Source: Suillus spraguei (lineage: Eukaryota > Basidiomycota > Agaricomycetes > Boletales > Suillaceae). From it: a stretch of 64,000 nt of DNA. The stretch is taken from the NCBI GenBank assembly GCA_016800925.1, contig JABCPU010000070.1:124001-188000 (forward strand), written 5' to 3'. Of this stretch, positions 1-12,894 are shown piece by piece (positions within the stretch are counted from its first letter, which is position 1; each line of letters opens with the position of its first letter). The notes under the pieces were generated by a model that was given only the letters and a program-made list of their open reading frames with translations, searched no databases and was not told where the DNA came from. The position numbers and the translations under genes were made by a program.

Positions 1-407
1 CCAATTTCATTCCAAGCCTAGTTTCGTGAACCAGCCGCCTTGTCTGAGAAGGGGATTAATGTGTGACAAGGCGTCTGGAAGAACTTCCCTTGGAAGGAGC
101 AGAATTATGAACACACTTTCAAACTCCGCATATGTCAGAAACAGTACCGGTTGTAAGTATCTCTTCCAAGTTCCTAGCTCATGAATGAGTCGCTTCCTCG
201 TCCGTATTTTATCACAATGATGCAGGCTGCTGCTGGAAATGGCTGTTGATCCAGGGTGCATGACAATAAGTTTGACGTCATGGGCTTGGTACTAGCGCTT
301 GATTCTCTTGAAGGTACGAAATGTAATGCATGGGACAGCGTGTAGTACCGTTCAAAACATATCAGTGAAACATCTTGTGATCCTCTGAGTCCTGCTGCAA
401 ATCTCAA
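1..407 (-). other. Possible 5' part of an unrecognised gene leaving the window, with a decayed inverted copy at about 588-740
   Basis: Two short minus-strand reading frames cover this stretch (one ending about 174, one running off the left edge). They could be consecutive exons, but no family was recognised. Part of it (about 1-185) is duplicated in opposite orientation at about 588-740: both copies share a stretch beginning with a start-like CATGAGCTAGGAA and a longer block around TTCCAGACGCCTTGTCACAC. The right copy lacks a matching open frame and looks like a fragment. Gene status is unproven and the 3' part lies outside the window. Confidence 0.25.
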
Positions 408-756
408 ACCTCAGGGGGGTAATCTGTAAACTCGAAGACAAGGAGACACCTCAAAGATCTGCAGGAGGCCAAGATATTACTTTTGGTTGGGTGCGGATCT
501 GTCGAGAATGTCAAAGGCTATATTTTCATTGTTTTTGGTACGTTTTTACTGCACCATTGTGATAGAATGCGGAAGAGCGTTCCGTTCATGAGCTAGGAAG
601 AGGTACGACACGATACTGAGTTTGGTATGTGTGCAGTTTGAAAGTGTACACTACTGTTTCTAAGGGAAGTTGTTCCAGACGCCTTGTCACACATTTCCCT
701 TCTCAGGCGTTATTACAAGGCTGGTTCTTTCGATACATTCGAACATGGCGATCGCG

Positions 757-3113
757 TCATAGTGGGAGTTCTCCATCCAGTACAAACGTCCATAGAGCAT
801 CTGGTCTCTTGTAGTCATGATGCACAATGCTCACTAGCCACCGCTCTCTGCGGACGGAATTCAATAGCTCTCTTTCTTCCGACCCTGGTGGGTAGAAGGA
901 GGACCACTCAGCCCATATGGAGAACGCTTCATCCTATAATGATATTATCGGTACAAGCATGGACAGAATGAGTCTGAAGTTAACGCATACCTTCCACGTC
1001 AGGAAAGATTCGCGCTCGATTATGGTCGTTTGGGTGATTTCTTGCCCGGGAAACATACCCCAGGTGACTGCGTTCCTGCCGTCGTCGGGTACGTTGCTTC
1101 TACATTCTCCCTGTACCCGCGTGAGTCTGTAAAAATGTTGCAATATTCAAGGGAATGCTTACGTGCAAATTCCCAGCGAAATAGTGCACCCAACCTTGCC
1201 CCTCTTCCTCAATCTTCTTCTCAATCTTCGCTAGGTCTTGCTCTTCCACAAAAAACTCCACAAACCCTTTTTGGTAAACATAACCACCTCTCGGGCCCCA
1301 CCCGAAAATCTCATCCGTAGAGCACGCTCCGTCTACTGCAGGTTGAGAGGAAATCGTCCACCACCCACGCTTCGTAAGCTGCTCGAGGTACGGCAGGATC
1401 GTCAGCGACTCTGGAGAAAGTGGTAAGGAGGAAAATGGGGACGAGGACACCTCCGAATGAAGGTAGCGCAGGAAGAGTGAGGTAAGGTCATCACTACTTT
1501 TTGGATGACCCCATTCACTAAGACCTTCATATTGCTGCAAGGACTGTCAGCACGCTGGTTGGGCTGGGCAGAAAGACAATTCGCACAGACAAGCCACTAC
1601 CACCCCACTGATCTTGAGCACCGAACGCAGGACTCTTGTAGTCGCCGAAACGACCGTTCGGAAAATCATCCCATGTCGCTGCATTATTCACCTCCCCTCG
1701 GCCGGGATCTGGATCCAAGGTTTGCTTGAACGTTAGCGCATTTCTTGCTGTGTTTGTCGCTGTGGTGGGATCAATGACCAGATCGGAGGAGTTAGCGAGC
1801 TGCACATGGATCATCGGTCCTGGAGCATCCTAAGATTACAATCAGCGACTTGACCTTAACCATATATTAACGGAACTCGCAGCGATCAATTTATTCTTCG
1901 TTGTCGGGCTGCCGCCCGCCCACTGCAGTTTTTCTATCACAAGCTGGACACTCTTCTCAAGGTTTAGAGTGCAAAAGTGAATTCCTTTGATTGTTCCTTT
2001 GGAGGTAATCTTCCGAATGATGTCAACAGCAAGGCCTACACCATAGTCTTTGACAAGCTGGTCATCATGCTGTCCTCTAATCAGCAGGGTAGTGTGACTT
2101 ATTGGAGCACTTACACAGATAGGTTCCAGGGCAGCTATGACAGACGGGGGAACCTTAACTCCACATAGCTTGATCAAGCGCAAAAAGGAAGAATATGTTT
2201 GAATAGGCATGACGCCGGGTATGATTGGTACAGTAATGCCTGTGTTCCGCTCAGTGGGACATACATGACACCGTGAATTTCTACTAACCTTTTGCTCTAA
2301 CTTTGTCGACCCATTCGAGAAACGGATCTGCGTCATAAAATAGTTGCGTCACGATAAAATCTGCTCCAGCATCGACCTTCTCTTTCAGGACATTTAAACT
2401 ACCATCTTCATCGGTTTCGCGGTCTGGGTGACCTTCGGGGTAGGCTATTACACGTATGTCAGTAATAACGAGTTCAAACTAAGAGCCCTTACCTGCAACG
2501 CCAATACAAAAATGGGAGGAAAACTCCGGAGAAGAGCGAATGTACCTCACCAGGTCAATCCCACAAGTAAATTGAGAGTCAATGGGCGTCCAATGTTCAG
2601 TTCCTCGAGATGGATCTTACGTAGAATATCATTAGTAACATGAAAAATGTCTCAAACGAGAATCGCGATGCTCACCACCACGCAGCGCAAGTATATTTTG
2701 TATACCCCGCACTTTTGCAGCCTGTTAAGGCGGTGTCACTGTGGTCCGGAGATGATTCTTTGGAATTAACTCACCCTGAGAGCATCATCAACCATCCCTG
2801 GGACCATATTTGTGCATGTCAAGTGCAAAATGGTGTCAATCCCATAATCTGATTGGGTCAGACCTGCAAGATCAATGCTTCGTTCTCTTGTGGAACCCCC
2901 AGCTCCCCATGTTACACTTATCGCAAGGGGGTTTAGAGTTGACAGGCGTGATATACGTGGGATCAGATTCTCGAACCCCTGACATAGATTGTGAAGGATG
3001 CGCATCATAAGGAAACACCATACACGAACCTGGTCAGTCCGAGGGGGAAAGAATTCAAAGGTATAGAAAGGGTGCGACGAGCTGTATACTGCAATCTTGT
3101 CTGAAAGTTTCAT
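757..3113 (-). CDS. MET12: Methylenetetrahydrofolate reductase (MTHFR, MET12-type)
   Basis: Cytosolic flavoenzyme that reduces 5,10-methylenetetrahydrofolate to 5-methyltetrahydrofolate, the methyl donor for methionine synthesis. The start ATG at 3113 opens with MKLSDKI and soon reaches the FEFFPPRT motif. Next come the TIM-barrel signatures VTWGAGG, HLTCTNM and NILALRG, then YPEGHP and [11 protein letters not shown], and [10 protein letters not shown] and [10 protein letters not shown] at the end of the catalytic domain. The C-terminal, SAM-responsive regulatory half contains [20 protein letters not shown] and [12 protein letters not shown], and the last exon ends ...LDGELPL before the stop at 757-759. 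At least eight exons with short introns were traced and no lesion was seen. The full eukaryotic two-domain length is present. It is divergent from YPT6 across a gap of about 270 bp. It resembles MET12/human MTHFR more than MET13 by N-terminal motifs; the paralogue assignment is an inference. Confidence 0.93.
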
Positions 3114-3383
3114 TGCATACCCTATCCAAAATACGCCGAAATCAAGTTAGGTGGTTGCACAGAGCCTCCACGTTGATGGAGATAATGATTTTCTAAGTAT
3201 ACCGCATAGCTTACATACACAGTAATAACTGAGCAAACATGGGTAAACACACTGCCATGACAGAGCTCAAGTAGACCGACTTTTACATCCAGAGGTCTTA
3301 ATTAGCAGGCACTTGGCAAGCCAATCGCCTTATTTCATCATTGTTGTACACGGTTTAGGCGTAGGCCAGGATTGTACCCCGCC
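3114..3383. promoter_or_regulatory. Bidirectional intergenic promoter between MTHFR and YPT6
   Basis: The two start codons (3113 on minus, 3384 on plus) face apart with only 270 bp between them, so this stretch must hold both promoters. No clear TATA box or known motif was identified. Confidence 0.55.
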
Positions 3384-4301
<918 letters not shown>

Positions 4302-4439
4302 CTCAGTGTTTTCCATGCGATAATACGTACTACCCCCTCATGATACCTGTTTTGCCCGTGTTGCAATCAAGTACGTTCTACTGCCCCCCTTCGTCACATT
4401 ACGAATTATTTGTGACACAATGCAACGAGTTTCCCACCT

Positions 4440-5821
4440 TCAACCGCGATTCATCGTGTTGCCCGCTCCACGTGGATTAACATCCTTGAACTGTGCCCAC
4501 TGTTCATCTTTCTGCCGTTTCTCTTCCGATTTCACATCACCAAAGATTGTACCATCCGTTTCGGAGTCCATCGCCAGCTGTTCCGACGACGTTGGTTGTT
4601 CCTCAGATTGTGGGCTGCACAGATTAATTAGTGTGTCTAAGTAACTCAAATGGAGAACGTACCCTCCCCCTGTGAGTATGTTGCCACGTTCTTGTTCAAT
4701 TTTGAGGTACTCGTCAATGCTCATCGTTGGCAGACGGTGACCAGGTCCGAAGACCTGGGACTGCAGACGTGTGCGATCTGCTGCGCCCGCAGGAAGGATA
4801 GTAAATGGCCTTAGGGGCTATTACGACGATCAACTTCATTTGGCGGTGGGAATGCAAAGCTCTGGTACCTTCCCATTAGAGTCAAATAATGGTCCGTTCT
4901 CACCGGCGGGAGATTTCGTATCTAGTTTCCACATGTCATCTTGTTCCTTCAGTTTACTTTTCCTGTTGTCTGAGGGTGGGCCCGGCCTGGGAGGAGGTGG
5001 GGCGTTACGTAGGAGTTCGAGCTCCTGATCCATGCTCTCGAGCTGAGAGTACGCTTGGGCATAATTTAATCGTAGTAGTAGTAATACTGCTTCCCGAAGG
5101 ATCTCATCTGTCTCTGAATCATCGTCATCGTCGTCCTCGTTGCTTACTTGAGGAGTAACGGTTGACGGGAGTAATGATCGGATAAGATCAAAATCACTTT
5201 GGGACAGGCCTCCGACAGGTATTTGCTTCCGTCGTTTTCGCACAGCTTCGATTCGCGCACGCAAGTCCTTCTCAGTCTTGAACTGCTTGATCTTGACTTC
5301 TCGCCGTTTAGCCGCGTCCTTTATGGAGGATGCGCTTTGTGCGTACAACGCACGATCCACTTCAGGTACTAAGCAATAAGTGTCCAAATCATGGATAAAT
5401 GATCTCAGATGGACCTGATCACAGGTTGAGACCTTTCGCTTGATCAACGGAAATAGAGAATTCACCTGTGTCTGCTTGAGAACGGTCATGCGCTCGTCTC
5501 TATCTGTTGTCTTCGTGCGATTCTGCACTTCAGCCAGAACATATCGTGCAAACAAGTACACCAGATTCCTGGTAGAGATATCCTCAAGAACCTCATTGGC
5601 ACTGAACAATGAAAGGGCTGCGACGCGCCGGTCTAGCTCCTTGAGATCAGTTACGGCTGATTGGATTAGTTCCTTCGTGATATTATCAGATAACAATAAA
5701 CAATACGTGGTCCAGTGTGAAGTCGCACCTGTGTGTCATCGTCGACAGTTGGCAAATTTGCGGCTTTTGAGGCTGTTGCAAGCGCCCTGGAGAATAGAGT
5801 TGGTAAGGGAAGTGTAGTCAT
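4440..5821 (-). CDS. TAP42: TAP42/alpha4-family PP2A-associated protein
   Basis: Regulatory partner of type 2A-like phosphatase catalytic subunits downstream of TOR signalling. The start at 5821 (MTTLPLPTLFSRAL) is chosen because the next exon joins in frame at DDTQ|ELIQSAV and matches the family N-terminus; the ATG 23 codons upstream would sit in the short divergent promoter. The large exon (about 4836-5696) has the helical alpha4 core with ISTRNLVYLFARYVLAE and RREVKIKQFKTEKDL. An acidic Asp run follows, and the conserved C-terminus has MSIDEYLKIEQERGN and ...GAGNTMNRG directly before the stop at 4440. Three or more exons, no lesion seen. It is divergent from POT1. Confidence 0.93.
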
Positions 5822-6001
5822 GGTAAGAGTTTTCTGGGGTCCTTCATACATAAGTAACATAATGCTATATGAGCAGTGCCTGGGGGTCAACCCGCGTTAC
5901 ATCGCGTCTCAGAAATCGGTTTGCATTTTCTTCGTCTCTTAGTTCATTATCGACTTAGTAGACATCCTCTGTGCACACGCTTTGCACATTCAAACGAAGT
6001 T
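5822..6001. promoter_or_regulatory. Bidirectional promoter region between TAP42 and POT1
   Basis: Only 180 bp separate the two divergent start codons (5821 minus, 6002 plus). No TATA box was identified. The GC-rich core around 5890-5910 includes CCGCGTTACATCGCGTC. Confidence 0.5.
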
Positions 6002-9000
6002 ATGAAAAGAATATCTGTGGAAGAAGGATCCCCTCAAAAAAGACCTCGCTTGGAGGACAACCTCGCGCTATTCGATGAAACGCTTCGAAAGAATGCAACC
6101 GACCTCCTCGACACCGCGACCGATGAAATCAACAATATCGAGGCTAAAATTCACATGATTTTTCCTTGTATCGGTAAACAACGCCAGGTGAACGTCGAGA
6201 TGCACGAACACGGCGATACCTACCGCTTTGTCGTTCTCATTTCGTCCAAAGTCGAAGGATTGCTTCCCTTCCCATTCGCTGTTAATGACAGAATATGCCT
6301 TTCTCTGAAGGGTGCGCAGATTCGTCCAAGGAAACAATCTTCTGCCCCTTGCTATCTACCCGTCACGCTCATGTTCAAAGAAGGGATTGCAGCCATGCTC
6401 ATGTCAGGACCCTCAGCAGGGAAGGTATTCAGTACTTGGGAAGGTGATTCATTATGTTGTATTATGTCTACAGAAGTAATTTGTATTAACGCGACCTTCC
6501 TGACATCTAGTAGACTGGTTTAGCAATACTGGCGACATTCCCCGCATCGGGGACATTGCCCGGCAACATTGTGCAGAAGATGTGCAAATGCGGAACATAA
6601 ATCCCCCATCTAAAAACCTGCAGCCGGAGATTGTTACTGGTCAGAAGGCACAAGAAGAGCCAATGCCTGTCCTTGCGTCCCATCAACATCTCGATTCATC
6701 AGCTACTACTCTTCCTCAATCTCATGCGCAGCCACCAGAACAGGAGCTCACGAAAAAGCAGAAGCGCAGGCGGAGCAAGCTAGCACTGAAGGCAGCTGCT
6801 CTTGAGGCCAGGCGTAAACCAGGTGGGCATGGGGTAGCGGTACCCCAAGCAAAGGCGGTTGCTTTACGGGCACCATCACCGCCCCCCACCGATTTGCGGT
6901 CAGCGCCACAAGTACCCTCCAACGAGCGCACAAGCTCCAATTCTGAACAGACTAGTTCGTCGTCGTCCAACAAGGCAATCCCGACGGCGGTGATCATGCC
7001 CTCACCGCCTCCTGCAAACGATTCCGCGCACAACAGTGAACCACTGGCCATGAAGGCTGGAATGACTACGCAAGGGGTGTGTTTCCTGTCCTTAGAGAAG
7101 CTCAACCCATGTTCATTTGAAATCTATCTATAGGGAGATGTGTTTGTACCAATCAAGAAGATTCATTCGGGACTGGGATATTTCAACGTCATTGGTGTAG
7201 TTACGTCAACCAAGTCTCTGTTCCAAACGCGCAATGGAGGTGGGATTCCGTCGGTGTTTACTATTGGTTCATTGTTGATCGTAATACTAGATTGGTCCCG
7301 TAACTTCTGTATTGTCGACCCATCCTGCATGGAAAAGGATTTGGATATTGTGACTCATAAATTTACGGTCAACTGCTTCCAGAAGAAGCACGCGGAGTGG
7401 CTCCCTCAGGCTGAAGTTGGAGATATAGTCCTCTTTCGGCGGCTGAAGGTATCCATCAATAACCTGTATCACTTCACAATCATTCATATTATTTGTCCAG
7501 ATCTCCACATTCGGTGGTGGTGTCAACGGCATAGGGTATTGGAATACGTTGCGCTGGGCCACTTATGATACTCAAGCCCGGCGTTTCCGCAATCCTAACA
7601 GAAATGATGCTCCGCGTTCCGTGGCCCAAGATGAAGGATTTGGGTATGCATACTCACCTTACTATGAGCCGAGTGAGGAAGGCAAAGAAGCGGAGTACTG
7701 TGCTCAGCTTGCCGACTGGTGGCAGGCGATACATACGAAAGAACAAAGTATCACCGTGCAGTGTGCCCCACGTCCTTCGCGAGAGCATCACCTTATCTCT
7801 GAGGTCACTACGGATACTTCTCCTCAAGGTTATTTCGACTGCACTGTCGAAGTGAGTCTACAAATGGCTCATCATAAATTTGAAGCTGAAGGAGGTCTAG
7901 ATTTTATATATCTACGAAAACACCGGTGGGCCCAACACCGCGTATGTGACCGACTACACTGTGAACCCAGGAACCAGCCCACCCAAGCAAGCTGGTGCCC
8001 GCCGGAACTGTCAACATACGTTTTCAGAATGGAGATGTGGGATAAAGCGCGCCTCCTCGCAGGGACGATGCAGCCCGGAGAGTTCTGGTACCTCCCAAAC
8101 TCGCGCGTCCTGATGGACTCCGGATATCGTCTCCACGGTAAACTGGTGGAAACACACAGGTCAAAAAAGCTCGACGAGGTCGCAGATGGCGGGAACTTAC
8201 GTTTCCGCGCGTTGCTAGAGTGAGTAGTGCTGTTGGCTTAACAGAAAATATCACTCATCGCCTGTTCTTCAGGCGGAAAAAGAAGTTTGAACAAGGGGGA
8301 GGGGCGTCCAACTCTTCTGCACTGTTTGACATCAAGTTGATTGAAGATGTTGACGAACAAGTACGGTTCTTTCATTGCACGGTTGAGGTGGGTCAGATAA
8401 AGACTACGTCTTTCACTTCATGACACATTTCACAGGTCCTTCATGTCGATCTTGCCTCTGCGGATGAGCCAGTTATTTACGTTACAGATTACACATTCAA
8501 TCCCAACCTTGTCAATCCAGCCGAGGCGACACGCTGGGCTCTCGGTCTCGAACGCCGGATCGTCAAGATTGTCCTGGAGGGTGGGCAGATAGGGATGGCC
8601 CGTGACCTTCAGCCAGGCGCGATGTATAGAATCAAGAATTTGCGCTTGATCAAGAGGACAGATGTCAAGGGTGCCTTCGGTCGTCTAGGAGGTGATGAAC
8701 GACTGATCATTGCAGCCAATGACCGCGAGAAGGATGAAGTACAAGCACTTCTACTGTATGTGTTGGCGAGACTGTTGACATTTTGCTGGTCGCTGACACT
8801 CTGACAACAGACGCAAAGAGAAGTGGAAGTTAGAAATGAAACGAGACGGGGTGTCCATCGAACCAACGGTCAATTCCACTGCAAAATCCCGCCCTCCTAC
8901 TCCCGAGACATCACAGGATCTCACTCTGAAGCAAGTTGTCGCAAGCACCGTCTGTCCGAATACATTCACCGTCGTTGCGCGGGTGTCCGATTTTCATCCC

Positions 9001-9520
9001 TTCGATCTCAATGAAGCCACGTACCTGCGGTGCATGAAGTGCAAGACCATGTCAGCTCAAACCAATTATTTCCCTAGACGACGCTGACGTGTTCTGTAGC
9101 TTACGGCGGACCTGGAAACGCTGTGTCGACTGCGATGACATGCTCGATACGCATTGCAAATGGTTTTACAAACTGCTTTTCCAATTGGAAGATGACGAAG
9201 GAAACGATATCATGGTCTCTGCCTCCAATAAAGAGGTAAGTTTTGTGCCTCATTTCGTACATCTTCCCAGGTTCTGAGCAACTGCAAAGTGTAAACTTCT
9301 ATCTGGATTACCTCCCGTTGATTTGGAAGCGGATAAAGATGCTTTTGATCGATTTGTAGCTCGTCTACAACCTGTCATTGGTAATCTTGGGCAGGTGCAT
9401 AATGCATATGCAAAGCAGAAGGTCCTGCCAGTCGTTGCCCCGAAGATGCGTTTTACTGTCGAGAGCTGGATCGCGAAAGGTGACCGATGGTATGGGCTTC
9501 TGGAGTGTACTGCACTTTAA
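6002..9520 (+). CDS. POT1: POT1-like telomere single-strand DNA-binding protein (one apparent frameshift)
   Basis: Shelterin subunit that binds the telomeric G-rich overhang. The start MKRISVEEG at 6002 leads a basic KRPRLED stretch. An N-terminal region to about residue 170 has no family I can name, and a Ser/Pro/Ala-rich linker with KKQKRRR follows. The Telo_bind OB fold then runs from VFVPIKKIHSG through DIVLFRRLKI (about 7135-7560). After it come two consecutive similar OB-type modules, each with a VTDYT.NP motif (about 7800-8225 and 8290-8800). The C-terminal OB-like domain has CMKC and CVDC pairs and ends at TAA 9518-9520. Introns are short; one ends at 9294 just before the codon for Cys-Lys-Leu-Leu. 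Near 7980-8005 the reading frame of VTDYTVNP must move by one base to reach WCPPELSTYVF, and no intron fits there. This is either decay or a sequence error. Confidence 0.85.
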
Positions 9521-10279
9521 TCTTTCCTTGGACAAATGGACCCTCTGATTGAGCTTGTAGAATATGTGTAATCAGTTCATAATCTGTAATATGTATAGCG
9601 TAGTTAATGTTTTCTATGTACTTAGATATCTCGACTAACTCTTGGTAGCAGGAGATGGCCTCGATGGGATAACAAATATCACGACACCCCTCGGGCTCCA
9701 GGATTCGTTCAGTTTATTGTGTTAGTAGATAGATAGCGGACTTAGAAGCGGACTTCTGCCGGCCGCCCATAGCGCCGGCGTCTAAAGAGGATTTCCTTTT
9801 TCATCATACACCCACATTCATATCTCATTCACTGCCGTACACCTACAGCAAACTGACATGACATGTCAGTTCTGTGATTCCATTGCACAGCAGACTGCTA
9901 CATCTTTGACATCGTACCTTTCTCGCGAAATGGACAGCGTGCACTCTCGCAAATGCAATGACTATCATTAGTCCGCAACTTTTTGTATCCAGTCAATAAC
10001 GGGCTTCGAGTCGACTTATACTTATCTTATATGATGTGTGAGTTTTGTATTGATAGGACCTCCGGCGCTGGGCATGTAGGTTTGGGGTATATTCAGGAAA
10101 CATCCAATTCAAATCACCCGTGTCTTGGCTTACAGGCAAGCTATTTATTGTTGGCAAAGCTTTCTGTGGAGCATATTCGCTGGAGGCGGTGCAAGTAATC
10201 GCGGTGTCTTCACAATGTGCCACGCATGTTCACATAATAAATGGTAGTAGATATTTTCGCCTTTTTCACCCATTGACTC
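9521..10279. other. Intergenic region without a supported gene
   Basis: This holds the POT1 3' flank and the distal promoter of the next gene. Only short unsupported frames occur on either strand. A small GC-rich patch (about 9755-9785) has CCGGC-type inverted sequence; nothing else was recognised. Confidence 0.5.
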
Positions 10280-10340
10280 ATGACAGCGTCTCTTTGAAAG
10301 GACGTATCGCACACCCGTCCTCTCAAAGAGACGCTGTCAT
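10280..10340. promoter_or_regulatory. Strong 25-bp inverted repeat (hairpin) just upstream of a TATA box
   Basis: The left arm 10280-10304 and right arm 10316-10340 are reverse complements over 25 bp with one mismatch, separated by an 11-bp loop. The arm begins ATGACAGCGTCTCTTTGA. It ends five bases before the TATAAA at 10345, so it lies in the core promoter of the gene starting at 10404 or 10494. It could be an operator-like site or a miniature transposon footprint; function is unknown. Confidence 0.7.
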
Positions 10341-10344
10341 TTAC

Positions 10345-10350
10345 TATAAA
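10345..10350 (+). promoter_or_regulatory. TATA box
   Basis: TATAAA followed by a G run, 54 nt upstream of the first ATG at 10404. The spacing suits a fungal core promoter with a short 5' UTR. Confidence 0.5.
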
Positions 10351-10403
10351 GGGGGGAAATTAATATTTTGGTTTCCTTTATCTCAACATACTGTTTCCCA
10401 GCA

Positions 10404-12237
10404 ATGCTGCGCTGGATATCCCTCGCGCTTGTTCTGGCGACTAACGTCGCTGCGTTTACTGACTCACCCGCTCCAGAATCTAAAAGCTGAGCGATGCACC
10501 GTCCAGTGCCAGGCACTTGCCTGGGTAGAGCACCTGATATGGTTCCCGGCGAAGTTATCACGGGCGATGTCAAGATTAAACTCAGCGGACCATGCATTGA
10601 CGCAGAAAGCTATACGCTAGGTTTGCGTTACAAGAAAATTATTCTGGAATTGAGGTGATTGTTTTTTCTCTCTCATGTCCTTCACTAGACATCCGACAGA
10701 CGGGAAGATGCGCCAATTCGAAAATGCCCAATTGACGTATACCGGGACGGCCTCGGGGCGAACAGGAACTCGATTAATAATAAGGATTTGGTCTATGCAC
10801 GAGGAAGAACGGATTGCCTTTGAGATCAAGAGTACTCTGGCCGGCGCAGAGAAAACAGGTACATATTAAGATTTTGAGTAGACTCAATTTAATGTCGAAA
10901 ACAGGTCCATTGTCAAGAAACTTCACGAGCCAATTCGGAGTTCTGGTACCAAATACAAACTATCCTCCAGGATTAGACTGTCGCTCAGGTTCCACCCATA
11001 AAGGGGGAGCGACTGATGTAAGAACAGGCTTTATCGATTTCATCTTGTGCTCAATGTTGTTGCAGATAATATCCAGCGAATCGATTTACGAGTACTTTGT
11101 CGAAATCGGGTTTAGTAATGGCACCACTTCAGAGATACGTGCAGGAATAACAGCTTTCACCCCGTTCTACCTTTCGACAGAAACCCACGCTCCCAGTATT
11201 AACGTATCTCTATCTCCGGCACCCGCACACCCTGGTTCTAACATGAAGCCATCGATAGACAGGTTGCGGAGCAACTACACTGTTGAAGTATCTTTTCCTA
11301 AAGGAGCTTACGTTCATCAAAGTATGTTTCAGTGAATTGGAAATCTTAACCTAGTTATCTGATTGCATGCTTTCTAGACTCGTCCGTGAATGTCACGGCT
11401 ATTGTCCATCGGACAGGCTATAGGAATCGCACAGACATTCCCGTAGAGCTGTGTGCTTTCTCGGCGAATGGCATTGAATGGCGTTCTCAGGAGCTCCAGA
11501 ACCGATCGTGGCCATTTATGCCGTCCATCGGAGCGTTGGTCCCCTCCGTTTTTGTGAAGATTTCGGGATGCTCTCAAGTTAGTCGTTCACCATGCAGCAA
11601 GATCAAATTTGCCGCAACTCCTGTGCCCTTGACTCATGAAAGCCACATCTTTTCCATGTCTTCCGAACCGCTTTCATTATCCCTCTGGGTGCATCACAAT
11701 GCCGTTCCTGATTTTTCAACGTACTATCAAAAACTGGGACATGGTGTCAAGCTGAATCTCCATATCGCACCTGATCCATCAGAACCATGGGATAACGAAT
11801 CCGAGAAGATACGATGGGAGAAGCAGATTGCAGACGCGGATGAACTTGACTGGACGCCCTCGATGCCGATACAAATTCCTCGCCGACTCCTTTCCGGCGA
11901 CGTCAATGTACTATCAGTCATTCCAGTGCAGAAGCAGGGACCTGTGCGATCAACGCCAGTCCACTACCTGTCTGACAAAGCTCGCCAACCGATATTTGTC
12001 AATGCGTCGGACATCGCTGACCTTCGTTTGATGTTGCCCGAGGAACGCGATCTCATCGCCCCGCTTGCGCACCCGTCTGTCAAGGTTTTTGCTCAGGGAG
12101 AAGAACGTCCCCGTAGGTATTACACCGGCGCTAACCATCGGCACCCGATATACGTTGGAGACACCTGGGTCAAGAAAGTATTGCCTGTACCTGCTGAGGG
12201 TCAGTACGAGAGAGACCATTTATTCGTGGTGCAGTGA
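10404..12237 (+). CDS. Putative arrestin-fold or unknown secreted protein; in-frame TGA near its N-terminus
   Basis: I cannot name the family with confidence. The region after 10494 reads RAPDMVPGEVITGDVKI and then a beta-rich segment, resembling an arrestin N-domain. The C-terminal exon 11386-12237 is the longest (about 283 codons) and contains LPEERDLIAPLAHPS and ends DHLFVVQ. The first ATG at 10404 encodes a convincing hydrophobic leader (MLRWISLALVLATNVAAF) and is in frame with the body, but a TGA at 10488-10490 lies between them. The next ATG at 10494 would give a leaderless protein. Exons are joined at GT-AG introns near 10655, 10858, 11020 and 11322. The gene is either a recently broken secreted protein, one relying on the downstream ATG, or one carrying a base error. 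Confidence 0.6.
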
Positions 12238-12240
12238 TAA

Positions 12241-12894
12241 CGATCATCAGTTCATGTAATGACCCCAGAGGGTAGTCGAGTAATTTATGATTTCAGTTGA
12301 ACACTACCGTACTTACTAGTGCTGGACGAAGACCCTCCGGTATGGGAAGCCAAACCATCGCGCTCTACTTCCAAGGCTTCTACTTCTCAGAATCTTCCTA
12401 GTGAGGTAAGTAGCTTCTATTAAGCTTCCCATGGTGGACGATAGGTTACGGTTCGATTTGCCGATTTGCCGCGACATATTTTGAAGTCAGATCAATGTTT
12501 GTTCTAGTCTTGAACTATTTCTTGGTAGACCTCATAATTTGCATGGCTTCAAAGGTTCGTGCATAAGACATAAGTATCTTAGACGCGGGTCACACGGTAT
12601 ACAATCTTGCTGTCAGTTCAGTTACGTTGGCAAAGGGAAGCAGCGTGAGCACGTTATTAACCAATACACTTGTCCCACAGACAAAGAATTGTGAAGCTCA
12701 GAGCCTGCAGGCCTTGCGATTTGACCGGCAATGTACGAACCCCTTGAAGCTGCTCAGGAATACACGAAGACGAAACAACCAACGGAGGCTGAGTTTGAAG
12801 TCTGCGAGTCAGTCCATAGATATCCAAGGCAGTGTAACGCCAAGGAAGCTTCACCGGCTACGCGATCTACTGCAATCAAGGTAGTGAGGGGACT
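12241..12894. repeat. Repeat remnants left of array 1, including a reverse-oriented copy of the tail end
   Basis: Positions 12339-12410 match, in reverse complement, the tail end at about 14396-14465: both carry CTCTACTTCCAAGGCTTC and TTCTCAGAA followed by a GAGGTAAG-like splice donor. Positions about 12425-12490 match in reverse complement 15205-15270 (CCTATCGTCCACCAT). No gene was seen in the rest. Confidence 0.65.
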
